This document shows, in pieces, positions 8,385 to 17,549 of a stretch of DNA of 64,000 bases; position 1 is the stretch's first letter; every line of letters starts with the position of its first letter. Under the pieces are notes generated by a model that saw only the letters and a list, made by a program, of their open reading frames with translations, was not told where the DNA came from and did not search any database. The stretch lies in assembly GCA_963768975.1 (NCBI GenBank), contig CAVYKB010000019.1, positions 1 through 64,000 of the forward strand. Reading direction: 5' to 3'. Source of the DNA: CADCTB01 sp963768975 (GTDB taxonomy: Bacteria; Actinomycetota; Acidimicrobiia; Acidimicrobiales; AC-14). The position numbers and the translations under genes are program-made.

Positions 8385-9482
8385 GTGCCCGATGAATCCG
8401 CTCACCAGCCAGGAGCGGAGCTTGGTCCCAAGTCCGTAGGCTGCTCGGGAGTGGATGATGCGGGCGGTGGTCGTCGAGGACGTCGGCCTGTCTGTACGCA
8501 GACCCTGATCGATGTCGTGCAGCGCAGGTACGCCCTTTCGTTGTCGAACGCTCAGGACCTCGGCGGCTCCGCGAACCTGAACCTCCTGGCCTCCTCCGGC
8601 GATCGCCAGTTCGTGGTGCGGGTCTACCGCTCCTCCGTCACGGCTGCCCGAGTCGAGGCGCTGCAACAAGCGCGCACCGTGCTTATCGCCGGCGGTGTCC
8701 CTTGCGTCGAGCCGATCATTGCCGTCGACGGAGCGTCGCTGGTCGCAGCCGGCGGCAACGTCGTCGAGGTCGAGTCCTTCGTGGACAGTGATGCGAAGAT
8801 GGACTCGCTCGACCGGATCGCCTACGGGCTTCCCATGCTCGGCCGGATCCATGACCTGCTCTCCACGGTCGACCGAGGTGATGCTTCCGCCGGCCCGCCG
8901 TTCACCAACTACGTCGACTGTGTCGGCGTGGTGAAGTCGACGCGAGCGGGCACCGACCGGATTCGGTCATGGACGCCGACCAGCGATGAACGCAACCTGG
9001 CCGATGCTGCGGATCGGCTCGCCGATGCCGTCGCTCAGTTGGACGTCGGCACGGCGATCGTCCCCCGTCAGCTCGTCCACGGCGACTACTGGGACAACAA
9101 CGTGCTCTTCCGCCGCGGGCAGGTGGCATTGGTGGGCGATCTCGACTTCATGGGCGTGCGCCCTCGTATCGACGACCTCGCGCTCACCCTGTACTTCACG
9201 ATGTACACGCTCGCCGATCCGCTCGGCGATGACGGCATTCGTCGACTCACGGAGCTCGTGGACGCCTACGACCTTGGCGCCTCTCCTCGGCTCTCGGCCG
9301 CAGAACGAGCGGGCCTACCGATCGCCATTGCGCGCCAGCCCCTCTGGTCTGTGGCCGTTTGGGGTGCGCAGCTCGACGACGGGCAGACGGCACGTCGGCA
9401 CCTCCGTGGGCACCTTCGTGAGATCAACCGCGCGTTGGCGCTGGTCGCCGAACTGCCGCGGGTCCAGGCCGCCCTCGCTTGA
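8385..9482 (+). CDS. APH-fold phosphotransferase (kinase-like)
   Basis: A protein of about 340-365 residues of the aminoglycoside phosphotransferase/choline kinase fold. The N-lobe has FVVRVYRSS, where one would expect the ATP-contacting Lys. The catalytic loop is LVHGDYWDNNVLF (the Brenner HxDxxxxN motif), and the metal-binding Asp is in LVGDLDFMGVRPRIDDLAL. The true substrate may be a sugar, amino alcohol or antibiotic. The first in-frame ATG is 8385, but the first 45 residues look non-homologous and a GTG at 8451 is a likely alternative start. A second APH-fold gene follows 159 bases downstream and is only distantly related. Confidence 0.83.
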   Translation: MPDESAHQPGAELGPKSVGCSGVDDAGGGRRGRRPVCTQTLIDVVQRRYALSLSNAQDLGGSANLNLLASSGDRQFVVRVYRSSVTAARVEALQQARTVLIAGGVPCVEPIIAVDGASLVAAGGNVVEVESFVDSDAKMDSLDRIAYGLPMLGRIHDLLSTVDRGDASAGPPFTNYVDCVGVVKSTRAGTDRIRSWTPTSDERNLADAADRLADAVAQLDVGTAIVPRQLVHGDYWDNNVLFRRGQVALVGDLDFMGVRPRIDDLALTLYFTMYTLADPLGDDGIRRLTELVDAYDLGASPRLSAAERAGLPIAIARQPLWSVAVWGAQLDDGQTARRHLRGHLREINRALALVAELPRVQAALA

Positions 9483-9641
9483 ACGTCCTGGCGTTCGGTA
9501 TCCCCGACACCGGACGCCGCACCGGCGGGTGCATGCGCGCCGGCGACCGGTCGCGCTGTGCAGCTTGTGCCGAGCGCTCGGGGTGGGGGGCTGAGGCGGT
9601 GAAGACCATGACGCGAGCCGCTGCAAGCGAGACTGGCGGAT

Positions 9642-10598
9642 ATGGCGGTCGGCTGGCTCGACGATGGAACCGAACAGTCGCTGCGAGCGGCGCTGGCGGT
9701 GTGTGCCTCCCGACTTGCCAACCTGCCGATCAGGATCAACACCTGGCACGCGCAATCGAATCCCCTGTGGTGGTCGTCGAGCGCGATCATCGACGAACGC
9801 TTCGTCGTGAAGTTCGCCTGGTCCGAGGCCCGGGCGACACGGCTGTGGCGCGAGGGGATGGTGCTGAAGCGGTTGTCGTCCTTTGAGCCGGCCTTGCCAA
9901 TTCCGGAGCTGGTGGTTCTGAGCAGGGACCCCGCCCTGGTCGTGACGCGGCGGATCGCTGGTGTCCCGTTGAGCTGGGGGTGGGCGAGCGCTATGAACGC
10001 CCAGCAGACAAGGGAGGTGGCGCGACAGATCGCTGCCTTTCTCGTGCGCCTGCATGGCGCGAACATCGCCCTCGTCCTCGGCGATCTCCCGGAAGTTTAC
10101 CCGACGGCCCAGGCGGACACCGAGACTCTCCGCCGTCGCTTCCCGCGCTTGGTTGACGATGGTCGAGCGGCGAGGGTGATGAGGTGGTGCGAGTGGGTCG
10201 ACGGCGTTCTCGACGGCGGACCGGCGTTACCCGACGTCTTCGTGCACGGGGACCTGCACGGCTACAACCAGGTGTGGGATCCGGCGTCAGCGTCGTTGCT
10301 GGCGGTGGTCGACTTCGAGGAGAGCGGTGTCGCCGACCGCCACTTCGACCTCCGCTATCTGCCGAGCAACGCCGGTGGCCCCGAGCTCGTGCTGGCCGTC
10401 GTCGCCGCCTACGAGCGGCTCTCCGGCCAACGCCTCGCAATCGAACGAATCATGGCGTGGCATGTGCTGACCGCCCTGGGAGACGCCCTGTGGCGAACCG
10501 AGGCCGGAGTCGCCCTGCCGGGAGGCGGCACCGCCACCAGCTACGTTGATGCCCTCAAGGCCATGCTTGCGGGGTTGGAGCTGACTGACGAGGAGTAG
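9642..10598 (+). CDS. APH-fold phosphotransferase (kinase-like), second
   Basis: A 318-residue protein of the phosphotransferase enzyme family. The ATP-binding Lys is in RFVVKFAWSEARATRLWREG, with the paired Glu in the following helix. The catalytic loop is VFVHGDLHGYNQVWD, and the metal-binding Asp is in LAVVDFEESGVADRHFDLRYL. All key residues are present and the length is normal, so it is probably active. It may be co-transcribed with the preceding APH-fold gene. The substrate is not predictable; linkage of two such kinases inside an island is reminiscent of resistance loci, but nothing ties either one to a drug. Confidence 0.85.
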   Translation: MAVGWLDDGTEQSLRAALAVCASRLANLPIRINTWHAQSNPLWWSSSAIIDERFVVKFAWSEARATRLWREGMVLKRLSSFEPALPIPELVVLSRDPALVVTRRIAGVPLSWGWASAMNAQQTREVARQIAAFLVRLHGANIALVLGDLPEVYPTAQADTETLRRRFPRLVDDGRAARVMRWCEWVDGVLDGGPALPDVFVHGDLHGYNQVWDPASASLLAVVDFEESGVADRHFDLRYLPSNAGGPELVLAVVAAYERLSGQRLAIERIMAWHVLTALGDALWRTEAGVALPGGGTATSYVDALKAMLAGLELTDEE

Positions 10599-10685
10599 AC
10601 CCGTGCTCGCCACGATGCCGGCGACGACCACCCACGGGCCACCGGCGCTCGCCTCGCTCATAACGACGGCCGCCCCGGCAGCCAA

Positions 10686-10717
10686 GGGTGCCCACTACCG
10701 CCGGTAGTCGGGCACCC
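10686..10717. terminator. Bidirectional hairpin between convergent genes
   Basis: The arms GGGTGCCCACTACCG and CGGTAGTCGGGCACCC pair over 15 bases with one bulged C and almost no loop. It lies between the stop of the second APH-fold gene and the stop of the convergent SnoaL-like gene. There is no T-run, as is common for actinobacterial terminators. Confidence 0.65.
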
Positions 10718-10721
10718 GCCG

Positions 10722-11129
10722 TTACATCGGTCCGGTCGCAACCGCTCCAACCGGCGCGAAGCCCCAGCCGAGCTGCGCCAACATCTCGACGAAGTTCGAC
10801 CCCAGCCACTGGTCGACGATTTGGCCGTCGTCGTCGAAGCGGAACGCGAGCATGAGCGAAGTCTCGACGCGCTGCCCCGTCGGCTCTCGCACGAACAACC
10901 ACGGCCCCTGCTGGGTGCCGCGAAGGCCAAAGAACGTGACGGTCATGTCACCTTCGGCGACGATCCAGCGAACCTCCGCCTCAAGATCGGGAAAGGCGTG
11001 CAACAGACCGGTCGCGCTTCCAGCAACCGCCGGGTTCGACGTGAACTCCTCGAGCGCTTCGAGATTGCGACCGTTGAGCACGCGATCGATGAGATCCAGC
11101 GCACGAGCCTTGTTCTGATCAGCTGCCAT
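10722..11129 (-). CDS. SnoaL-like ester cyclase domain protein
   Basis: A 135-residue NTF2-fold protein. It has the family pattern of an N-terminal helix pair (ALDLIDRVLNGRNLEALEEFTSNP), HAFPDLEAEVRWIVAEGDMTVTFFGLRGTQQGPW and the terminal helix FVEMLAQLGW. Members include ketosteroid-isomerase-like and polyketide cyclase enzymes as well as non-catalytic relatives. The usual GTHxGxF(x)GIPPTGK strand is replaced by GTQQGPWLFVREPTGQRV, so this copy is divergent. The ATG at 11129 is preferred over an upstream in-frame start because homology begins there. It resembles the large SnoaL group at 40744-50094. Confidence 0.75.
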   Translation of the reverse strand: MAADQNKARALDLIDRVLNGRNLEALEEFTSNPAVAGSATGLLHAFPDLEAEVRWIVAEGDMTVTFFGLRGTQQGPWLFVREPTGQRVETSLMLAFRFDDDGQIVDQWLGSNFVEMLAQLGWGFAPVGAVATGPM

Positions 11130-11262
11130 AGACGCCAGACTGTAGGGGCGCGCCCCGCTAGCGCGCCGATGGTCCCCGTCGGACCGGTTGACGATCGCCA
11201 GCACGCGGCCGAGGAGGTATCCCAGAACGACGCCGAGGCATGGGTGCCCACATTCGCCCTTA

Positions 11263-11337
11263 GCGCAGCCTCCGGCCGCAACCTAACGGCGCGGTGATCC
11301 CTGGGGGTGCTGAACCACGGGCGGCCGGAGGCTGCGC
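11263..11337. repeat. 17-bp perfect inverted repeat
   Basis: GCGCAGCCTCCGGCCGC at 11263-11279 is repeated in exact reverse complement at 11321-11337, with a 41-base spacer. It lies in the 363-base gap (11130-11492) between a SnoaL-like gene and the frameshifted family gene, about 155 bases before the latter's start. No gene is visible in this gap. It could be a large hairpin, an operator, or the end of the mobile unit that carries the downstream gene. No second copy was found after that gene. Confidence 0.7.
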
Positions 11338-11492
11338 GTTGAACCCCTGCTGGTTCTGGGCTGGTCGGTGCCGGGCCGGCAAAGCCGACCCTATGCGCTC
11401 GGGTCGGTGACACGCGAGCCGGGCCGGTGCTGAACGGGCGTGACGGCGGCACACTCGATGCGCTGGCGTTTCTCAGGAGCAGGGGGTTGGCC

Positions 11493-13059
11493 ATGGGGGC
11501 GTTCGAGGATCTCCACCGCAAACGCATCACCGGGAGACTGGCGATGTTCGACGGCATGATCTTCAAGGGCCATCTCAGCGCGCTCTACAAGCAGGACGGG
11601 GCGCGGTGCTTCCTGTGGTCCCAGGGCGTGCCGCTCACCAACTTCACCGACTACGCCAAGGCCACCCCCGAGCGCATCGCCAACAACGCCCGCAAGCTGG
11701 TGACCGACGCCGGCCGTCCCGTGATCTCCTTCGACCACGTCAAGACCCGCAACCGCGTCCGGCAGAAGGACGACCTGGCCAAGGACATCGCCGCGCGTGA
11801 CGGGGTCACCGAGGGCATCGTGTGCCTCATCAGCGCGGTGGAGGCGTGCATGTCCTTCCAGGTCCGCCGCCGCCGTGAGACCAAGACCCTCGAGCTCTTC
11901 CGCCGGGAGCGCAAGTGCCTGCACCACTACCTCTACCTGATCGACCCCGAGTTCGGCTTCCATGCACGTGCGCATCCAGGGCTGGATCCCCTATGAGTGC
12001 CAGATCTACGTCAACGGCAGGGAATGGCTGGCCCGGGCGCTGGACAAGGCGAAGATCGGCTACGTCCGCTATGAGAACTCCCTGCTGGCCATCGACGATC
12101 TGGAAGCGGCGGCCAAGCTGTGCGACCACTTCGCCCACCGGGCCTGGCCTCGGGTGCTCAACGCCTTTGCCCGCATGCTCAACCCCCTGCTGGGTGCCAT
12201 CGGCGCCGCCGGCTACGGGGGCTACTACTGGGTGCTGGACCAGGCCGAGATCGCCACCGACGTGATGTTCAAGACCCGGCCGCAGCTGCTCGAGGTGTGG
12301 CCCGACCTCGTCCGCCACGCCAGCCTGAACATGTCCTCGACGGATGTCCTGGGATTCCTCGGGCGCAAGCTCCACCCCTCGCTCAAGGCCCAGGTGGTGA
12401 CCGACACCAAGCGCCGGCCCGAGGGGTGGCGGGTGCGGCACCGCATGGGCGGGAACTGGGTGAAGGTCTATGACAAGGCCTCGGTCCTTCGGGTCGAGAC
12501 CACCATCAACAATCCGCGTGAGTTCCGGGTCCTGCGCCTGGTGACCAACGATGCAGGCCGGCGCGAGCGGCGGTGGTGTGAGATGCGAAAGGGCGTGGGC
12601 GACCTGTGGCGCAACTTCCAGGTGGGCATCGGTGCCAACCACCGATACCTGGAGGCCCTGGCCGCCGCCCCACTGAAAGGCGAAGGTGTCGCCGCACTCG
12701 ACGCCTTGTGCCGGCCGCGTACCAACCACGGGCGCACCTACGCCCGCTTCAGTCCCCTCAGCCCCAACGACCTTGCCCTGTTCCGAGCCGTCATGGCCGG
12801 TGAGCACGCCATCCGCGGATTCCGCAACGCCGAAATCACCGCCCGTCTCTATCCCCGACCACCCGTCGATCGTGACGAGGCCCACCGACGATGCGAGCGG
12901 GTCTCACGTCTGATCGTCAAGATGCGCGGCCACGGCCTCGTGGCCAAGATTCCTCGGGCCCGCCGTTACCGGGTCACCCGCTACGGCCAAGGCGTGATGA
13001 CCGCGGCGATCACCCTCCACGACCACGACTACCCGGTGCGCTACGTGACTGCGGCCTGA
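11493..13059 (+). pseudogene. Uncharacterised protein family gene, split by one frameshift
   Basis: Two overlapping frames make one protein of about 520 residues. The first (11493-11996) starts at MGAFEDLHRKRITGRLAMFDG and carries RPVISFDHVKTRNR and CMSFQVRRRRETKTLELF. The second (11962-13059) carries MHVRIQGWIPYECQIYVNGREWLAR, then GYYWVLDQAEIATDVMF, KRRPEGWRVRHRMG and RVETTINNPREFRVLR, ending in a winged-helix-like segment (VSRLIVKMRGHGLVAKIPRARRYRVTRYG). I recognise this from recall as a widespread bacterial family without a known function. One extra base near 11961, between EFGF and MHVRIQGW, breaks the frame. Everything else is preserved, so the change is recent, a sequencing error, or a programmed shift. 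Confidence 0.75.
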
Positions 13060-13190
13060 GCAAAAGACAGAACCTGTCTCTCGCGACACGCAGATCTTCG
13101 GAGGAAAAAATCTACCGCCGGTTCCTGGTCAGGGCTGGAGGGACACCGCCGGCGCCGGCCCGCCGCCCGCAAGGCTCGGCCGCGTCCGCC

Positions 13191-14275
13191 TCAGCCCGCC
13201 TTGGCTATCCCTCCGAGAACCAGGTCGACGGCGTTGCGGGTTTCGTCGTCACTGTCGGGCCAGAGGTGGCCATAGGTGTCGAGCGTCTCCATAGCGGACT
13301 GGTGGCCGAGACGGCGCTGGACCGCTTTGACCCGAGCAGCCCTTGGCGATCAGGAGCGAGGCGTAGAAATGTCGCAGGTCGTGAAACGTCGCCCACGCCG
13401 GCATGCCGGCGACTGGCCGGGCCAGGTGCCACATGGAGCCGAGCGTGTTGCGGCGAAGAGGGTTCCCCGTGCGACTCGTGAACACGAGGCCGTACTGGCC
13501 GGGGCGATACCGGGCAAGGTGGGCGGCGAGCGTGGACGACACGACTTCCGGCATGGGCACCGTACGGAAGCCGGCCTTGCTCTTGGGCGGGCCGAACTCG
13601 GGCACACCCCGCAGGGCGGAGACGAGCTGGCGGTCGACCCGCACCTGGCGACGTAGGAAGCCACACGATCCAAAGTCAAGCCGAAGCACTCGCCCTGCCG
13701 CAGCCCCATCCCCGCTGCGAACACGATGAGAGCCCGGTACCGGTCGGGGACGGCGGCGATCATCGCCTCCACCTCGTTCACTGACAGAGGGAATACCTCG
13801 GCGTCGTTGCACTTGGGCAGAGTGATCCCGATGCACGGGGAGCAGCGATGAGACGGTCGCCGACGGCGGCCTTGAAGATTGTCGCCACCCATCGGTAAAC
13901 GAGCTCGACCGAGCGGGGTGCCAGCACTGCGGTGAGCTCCTTGACCCACGCCTGCACGTCGCTGCGGCGGATGGCGCCCAGCTGGCGCGTGCCGAGGTGC
14001 GGATAAGCGTGAAGGCGGAGGTAGGTCTCGACCTGGGTGGTGGTCCCGGTACGGTGGACCTGGACGGATCGCCAACGCTCGGCATACTCGCGGAACAGCG
14101 TCCGGCCGCCGGCGGGGTCGACGTACATGCCGTGGGCCAGGTCACCCCGGATGGCGTCGAGGAACTGCTCGGCGTCGCGCTTGCGGGTGAAATGACGGAC
14201 CTTCTGGGGGCCGCCCGGGTACTCCCGCCAGCGGGCCCGGTACTGCCCGTCAGGGCGCTTGTCGATGCTCGCCAT
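13191..14275 (-). pseudogene. Phage-type tyrosine integrase, multiply frameshifted
   Basis: A decayed site-specific recombinase. The frame from ATG 14275 gives the arm-binding start (MASIDKRPDGQYRARWREYPGG) and the core-binding domain up to AVGDRLIAAP. The catalytic domain continues in other frames: GMGLRQGECFGL (first Arg), SKAGFRTVPMPE, TFHDLRHFYASLLI (His and second Arg), then RRLGHQSAMETLDTYGHLW with the nucleophilic Tyr. Frame changes occur near 13840, 13660 and 13345, so at least three indels are needed. All catalytic residues are still encoded, so loss of function is by frameshift only. It points at the 3' end of rnpB, the likely landmark of a former integrated element. Confidence 0.9.
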
Positions 14276-14331
14276 CAGTGACGCCTCACTCTCCGTGACG
14301 GCCGTTCCCGGCCTCCGCTCGGACGTCGATC

Positions 14332-14379
14332 AGTCCTCAATTAGTCCTCAGTCCTCAGAAAGTCCTCAGCTCTGAGGAC
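14332..14379. repeat. Array of AGTCCTCA repeats upstream of the integrase
   Basis: Four direct copies of AGTCCTCA (14332, 14343, 14350, 14361) and one inverted TGAGGAC (14373-14379) lie within 48 bases just upstream of the integrase start. Clustered short repeats beside an integrase are typical of arm-type integrase or excisionase binding sites. That role is inferred from position only. Confidence 0.7.
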
Positions 14380-14470
14380 GAAAAGTGGTCACTCACGGTG
14401 ACTAGCGGTCAGTGTCGGACACACAAAACCGCAGGTCAGAGGCTATTTTAGCGGGTTCACGAAGAGTGGT

Positions 14471-14835
<365 letters not shown>

Positions 14836-14842
14836 ATCGCCC

Positions 14843-14848
14843 ATTGTC
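14843..14848 (-). promoter_or_regulatory. Probable -10 element of rnpB
   Basis: On the minus strand GACAAT ends seven bases before the first nucleotide of the P1 helix, a good -10 position for a transcript starting at 14835. No convincing -35 hexamer stands 16-18 bases upstream. The element lies in the short gap after the stop of the upstream lipoprotein gene. Confidence 0.4.
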
Positions 14849-14871
14849 GCGCGGCCGCCGTCGGTTGTGGG

Positions 14872-15696
14872 CTACGGGAAGGTGGCGGTGAGCTGGGGCG
14901 TCACCATCGCTGCGGTCCCGATGTTCCGGATGCGGATGGCGACCTCGCCGCCGGCCGGCGCCGTGCCGGTGAGCTGAGCCTGGGTGTTCGAGCCGTCGGC
15001 CGAGTTGATCGCAGTGTTGCCCTGAACGGCTTCGAGCTGGCCCCGGCTGTCCGTCCCACCGAAGACGGGAATGATCTTCCAGTTGAGGGTGGCGCGGTAG
15101 CTGCCGGGGCCGGCGGGCGTCATGGAGAAGGTGGGCCGGCCGCCCTCATCACTCCCGGCAATCTCCTGGAGCCGGAGATTGACCTCACGCGAGGAGGCCG
15201 AGTACCGGATAATGACCTCACTCAGCGTGGTGACGTTGGCTTGCGGTCCGCTGCCGGCGGCGCCGACCTGGGCGACCTCCACGCCAGTTGCCGCCGCGCC
15301 GAGCGTCACCGTGACCGCCTCGCCGTTGGCCGGCGTGCGGCAGGCGGCACCGCTCATCCGACGGTCCAGCTCCCTGGCCTGGCAGACGGAGACGACCCGG
15401 TTGGGGGAGGGGAGGCCGTTGACGGTCACCGATGCGGTGGCCACGCCTGCGGGCAGCAGGACCCTCATCCCGCTGTCCGGCTCCTCGGAGTTGACGACCC
15501 GCACGTCGGCCATGCGGAACGTGAGACTGGTCGCGGCCACGGTTGTCCCCGGGGTGGTCGTTACCACGGGCGCCGTCGAGGTGGCGGTGGTGCTGTCGGG
15601 GCCGGCACCGATATCGGTGTCGTCGCCGCTGTCGCCCCCACCGCAGGCCGTCGCTGTCACAGCCAACATCAACGCAAGGATCCTCAAGCGGCGCAC
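14872..15696 (-). CDS. Lipoprotein of unknown function
   Basis: A 274-residue exported lipoprotein. The signal peptide (MRRLRILALMLAVTATAC) ends in the lipobox Cys at about residue 18 and is followed by a Gly/Asp/Thr-rich linker. The mature part is beta-rich, with a central conserved-looking pair of Cys residues (VSVCQARELD and GAACRTPANG) that could form a disulphide. The C-terminal third (AQLTGTAPAGGEVAIRIRNIGTAAMVTPQLTATF) resembles the Ig-like DUF4232/carbohydrate-binding type of sandwich, but I cannot name a family. It stands just upstream of rnpB in the same direction. Confidence 0.75.
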   Translation of the reverse strand: MRRLRILALMLAVTATACGGGDSGDDTDIGAGPDSTTATSTAPVVTTTPGTTVAATSLTFRMADVRVVNSEEPDSGMRVLLPAGVATASVTVNGLPSPNRVVSVCQARELDRRMSGAACRTPANGEAVTVTLGAAATGVEVAQVGAAGSGPQANVTTLSEVIIRYSASSREVNLRLQEIAGSDEGGRPTFSMTPAGPGSYRATLNWKIIPVFGGTDSRGQLEAVQGNTAINSADGSNTQAQLTGTAPAGGEVAIRIRNIGTAAMVTPQLTATFP

Positions 15697-15723
15697 CGGG
15701 GCAGGGTACCCGTCCGGCGCCGG

Positions 15724-17166
15724 TCAGAAGTCCAAGGCCGACAGCGGCGCGATCCACCCCCGGGCCCGGTTGCAGGCCTCCCGCCAGCGCTGCCGGTCGG
15801 TCGTGGTGGCCGGCTCGACGATGGCCCGGGGCGACCACGTCGCCGCCACCTCTTCCTCGCCGGCCCAGGTGCCGACGGCCATGCCGGCCAGAAACGCCGC
15901 TCCGAGGGTGGTGGCCTCCAGCACCGGCGAGACCTCGACCGGCCGCTGGCAGGCGTCGGCCAACGCCTGGATGAACACCCGGTTGGCGCTCATGCCCCCG
16001 TCGACCCGCAAGGTGGGAATATGGCATCCGCCGTCCGCCTCGCCGGCCTCCAGCAGGTCGGCTCCCCGATGGGCCACACCTTCGAGGACCGCGCGGACCA
16101 CCTCGGCTCGCCCCGTGCCGCCGGTGATGCCGAGCAGCGTGCCTCGGGCGCCGAAGTCCCAGGCCGGCGTGGCCATGCCGAGCAGCGCGGGCACGAACCA
16201 CACCCCGCCGGTGGTGTCACAGGCGGCGGCCAGCGCCTCCGTCTCGGCTGCGTCATCGATGATCCCGAGGTCGTCGCGCAGCCACTCCACTGCCTGGCCG
16301 GCGGTCAGCATGAACGCCTCGATGCCCCAGTTGACCCGGCCTTGCCGGCGCCAACCGACGATGGGGAACGTGCCGTTTGGCCCCCGCTGTTCGAACCCGG
16401 GCCGATCCTGACCCAGGCAGAGGTCGAGCATGCCGCCCGTGCCGAAGGTCATCTTGGCCAGTCCCGGCCGGGTGCAGCCCTGGCCGATGAGGGAGGCCTG
16501 CTGGTCGCCGGCCAGCCCCGCGACCGGCGGGGCGCCGGGCAGCGTTCTGGCCTCCCCAATCACGGCCGAGGAGTCGACGATCTCCGGCATGACCGCGAGC
16601 GGGATGCGGAGGATGTCGAGCACCGCCTCGTCCCAGCCGGCGCCGTCCATCCGCATGAGGCCGGTGACGCCGGCGTTGGACAGGTCGGTGACGTGCAGGG
16701 TGCCGGCCGAGAGCGTCCAGGCCACCCAGGTGTCGACCGTGCCGAAGCAAAGGTCTCGGGTGCGGTCGGGGTCGTAGGTGTCGAGGAGGTAGGCGAGCTT
16801 GGTAGCCGAGCTGCTCGGCGACAGCCGCAGGCCCTGGTTCTGGAGGGCCAGGCACATCATCACCGTGCGCTGGTCCTGCCAGCCGATGCCGGGGCCGACC
16901 GGGTCTCCGGTGCCCCGGTCCCAGACGATGGTGGTCGACCGCTGGTTGGTGATGCCGACGCCATCGACGGGCCCGGCGTCGGCCAAGGCGGCGACGGCGA
17001 CGTCGAGCACGGCTCGGGCCACGGCACCGGCGTCGAGCTCGACGAATCCCAGTGCCGGCGTGGCGGGGAGCACTGTCCGGCGGTGGATGGCGGTGACGGT
17101 CGCGTCCGGTGCGACGATCGAGCCCCGCACGCTGCTGGTGCCGACGTCGATGACGAGCAGGCTCAT
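15724..17166 (-). CDS. glpK: Glycerol kinase (FGGY family)
   Basis: A 480-residue FGGY carbohydrate kinase that phosphorylates glycerol to glycerol 3-phosphate. The N-lobe begins SLLVIDVGTSSVRGSIV. The glycerol-kinase signature region reads GVGITNQRSTTIVWDRGTGDPVGPGIGWQDQRT, and the second ATPase motif is CHIPTLRVDGGMSANRVFIQALAD. It is somewhat shorter than the typical 495-510 residues. The ATG at 17166 overlaps the stop of the preceding membrane-protein gene (ATGA). With glpD and the alkylglycerone-phosphate-synthase-like gene it forms a glycerol/glycerolipid operon. Other FGGY sugars are possible, but the glpD neighbour supports glycerol. Confidence 0.88.
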   Translation of the reverse strand: MSLLVIDVGTSSVRGSIVAPDATVTAIHRRTVLPATPALGFVELDAGAVARAVLDVAVAALADAGPVDGVGITNQRSTTIVWDRGTGDPVGPGIGWQDQRTVMMCLALQNQGLRLSPSSSATKLAYLLDTYDPDRTRDLCFGTVDTWVAWTLSAGTLHVTDLSNAGVTGLMRMDGAGWDEAVLDILRIPLAVMPEIVDSSAVIGEARTLPGAPPVAGLAGDQQASLIGQGCTRPGLAKMTFGTGGMLDLCLGQDRPGFEQRGPNGTFPIVGWRRQGRVNWGIEAFMLTAGQAVEWLRDDLGIIDDAAETEALAAACDTTGGVWFVPALLGMATPAWDFGARGTLLGITGGTGRAEVVRAVLEGVAHRGADLLEAGEADGGCHIPTLRVDGGMSANRVFIQALADACQRPVEVSPVLEATTLGAAFLAGMAVGTWAGEEEVAATWSPRAIVEPATTTDRQRWREACNRARGWIAPLSALDF

Positions 17167-17549
17167 GTCCCGCGGCTCGCCTGCCGGACGGCCAGGTACC
17201 CGCCGAACATGCCGGCGGAGGCGGCCATCAGCCCGTTGAAGACGAGCGACACCGGGTCGGCGACCTCCTTGCCCAGCGCCAGGCGGATGGCGGTGACGGC
17301 CACGATGAGAACGACGTAGGCGCTGAGAGCGGCCAGCGCGCCGTGGGTGAGCGGCGACTGCGGCTGGCGGAGGGCGGCCAGGCGGCCGCCGGCGCCGAGG
17401 CCCCCCAGGAGCACCATGTACAGGGGCAGGTTGGCGTCGCTGTCGGTGAGCGACGTGATGGCCTGGGCCAGGGCGATGGCGGCGGCGCCGACGATCACGG
17501 CCAAGCGCGCGCCGGCGATGACCGCCCGGCGGTCGACCGTCAGGGCCAT
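17163..17549 (-). CDS. Small four-helix membrane protein
   Basis: A 128-residue integral membrane protein with about four hydrophobic helices (VIVGAAAIALAQAITSL, LYMVLLGGLGAGGRLAAL, ALAALSAYVVLIVAVTAI and LVFNGLMAASAGMFGGYLA). It has no family motif I recognise. Its start overlaps the end of the flavoprotein gene by ten bases and its stop overlaps the glpK start, so it is surely part of the operon. A glycerol facilitator would need NPA motifs, and none is present. A helper or structural role is all that can be suggested. Confidence 0.78.
   Translation of the reverse strand: MALTVDRRAVIAGARLAVIVGAAAIALAQAITSLTDSDANLPLYMVLLGGLGAGGRLAALRQPQSPLTHGALAALSAYVVLIVAVTAIRLALGKEVADPVSLVFNGLMAASAGMFGGYLAVRQASRGT

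Noticed and set aside
13060..13082. Terminal repeat of a mobile unit carrying the frameshifted family gene
   Set aside because: Only a short AGACAG/CTGTCT hairpin is present and it does not match the 17-bp repeat upstream of the gene.
14332..14379. CRISPR array
   Set aside because: Repeats are eight bases long with irregular spacing of zero to a few bases and there is no cas gene. An integrase-binding array fits better.
14396..14470. A tRNA gene as the integration target between integrase and rnpB
   Set aside because: A GGTTCAC-like stretch is present, but no cloverleaf arms or acceptor stem can be drawn.
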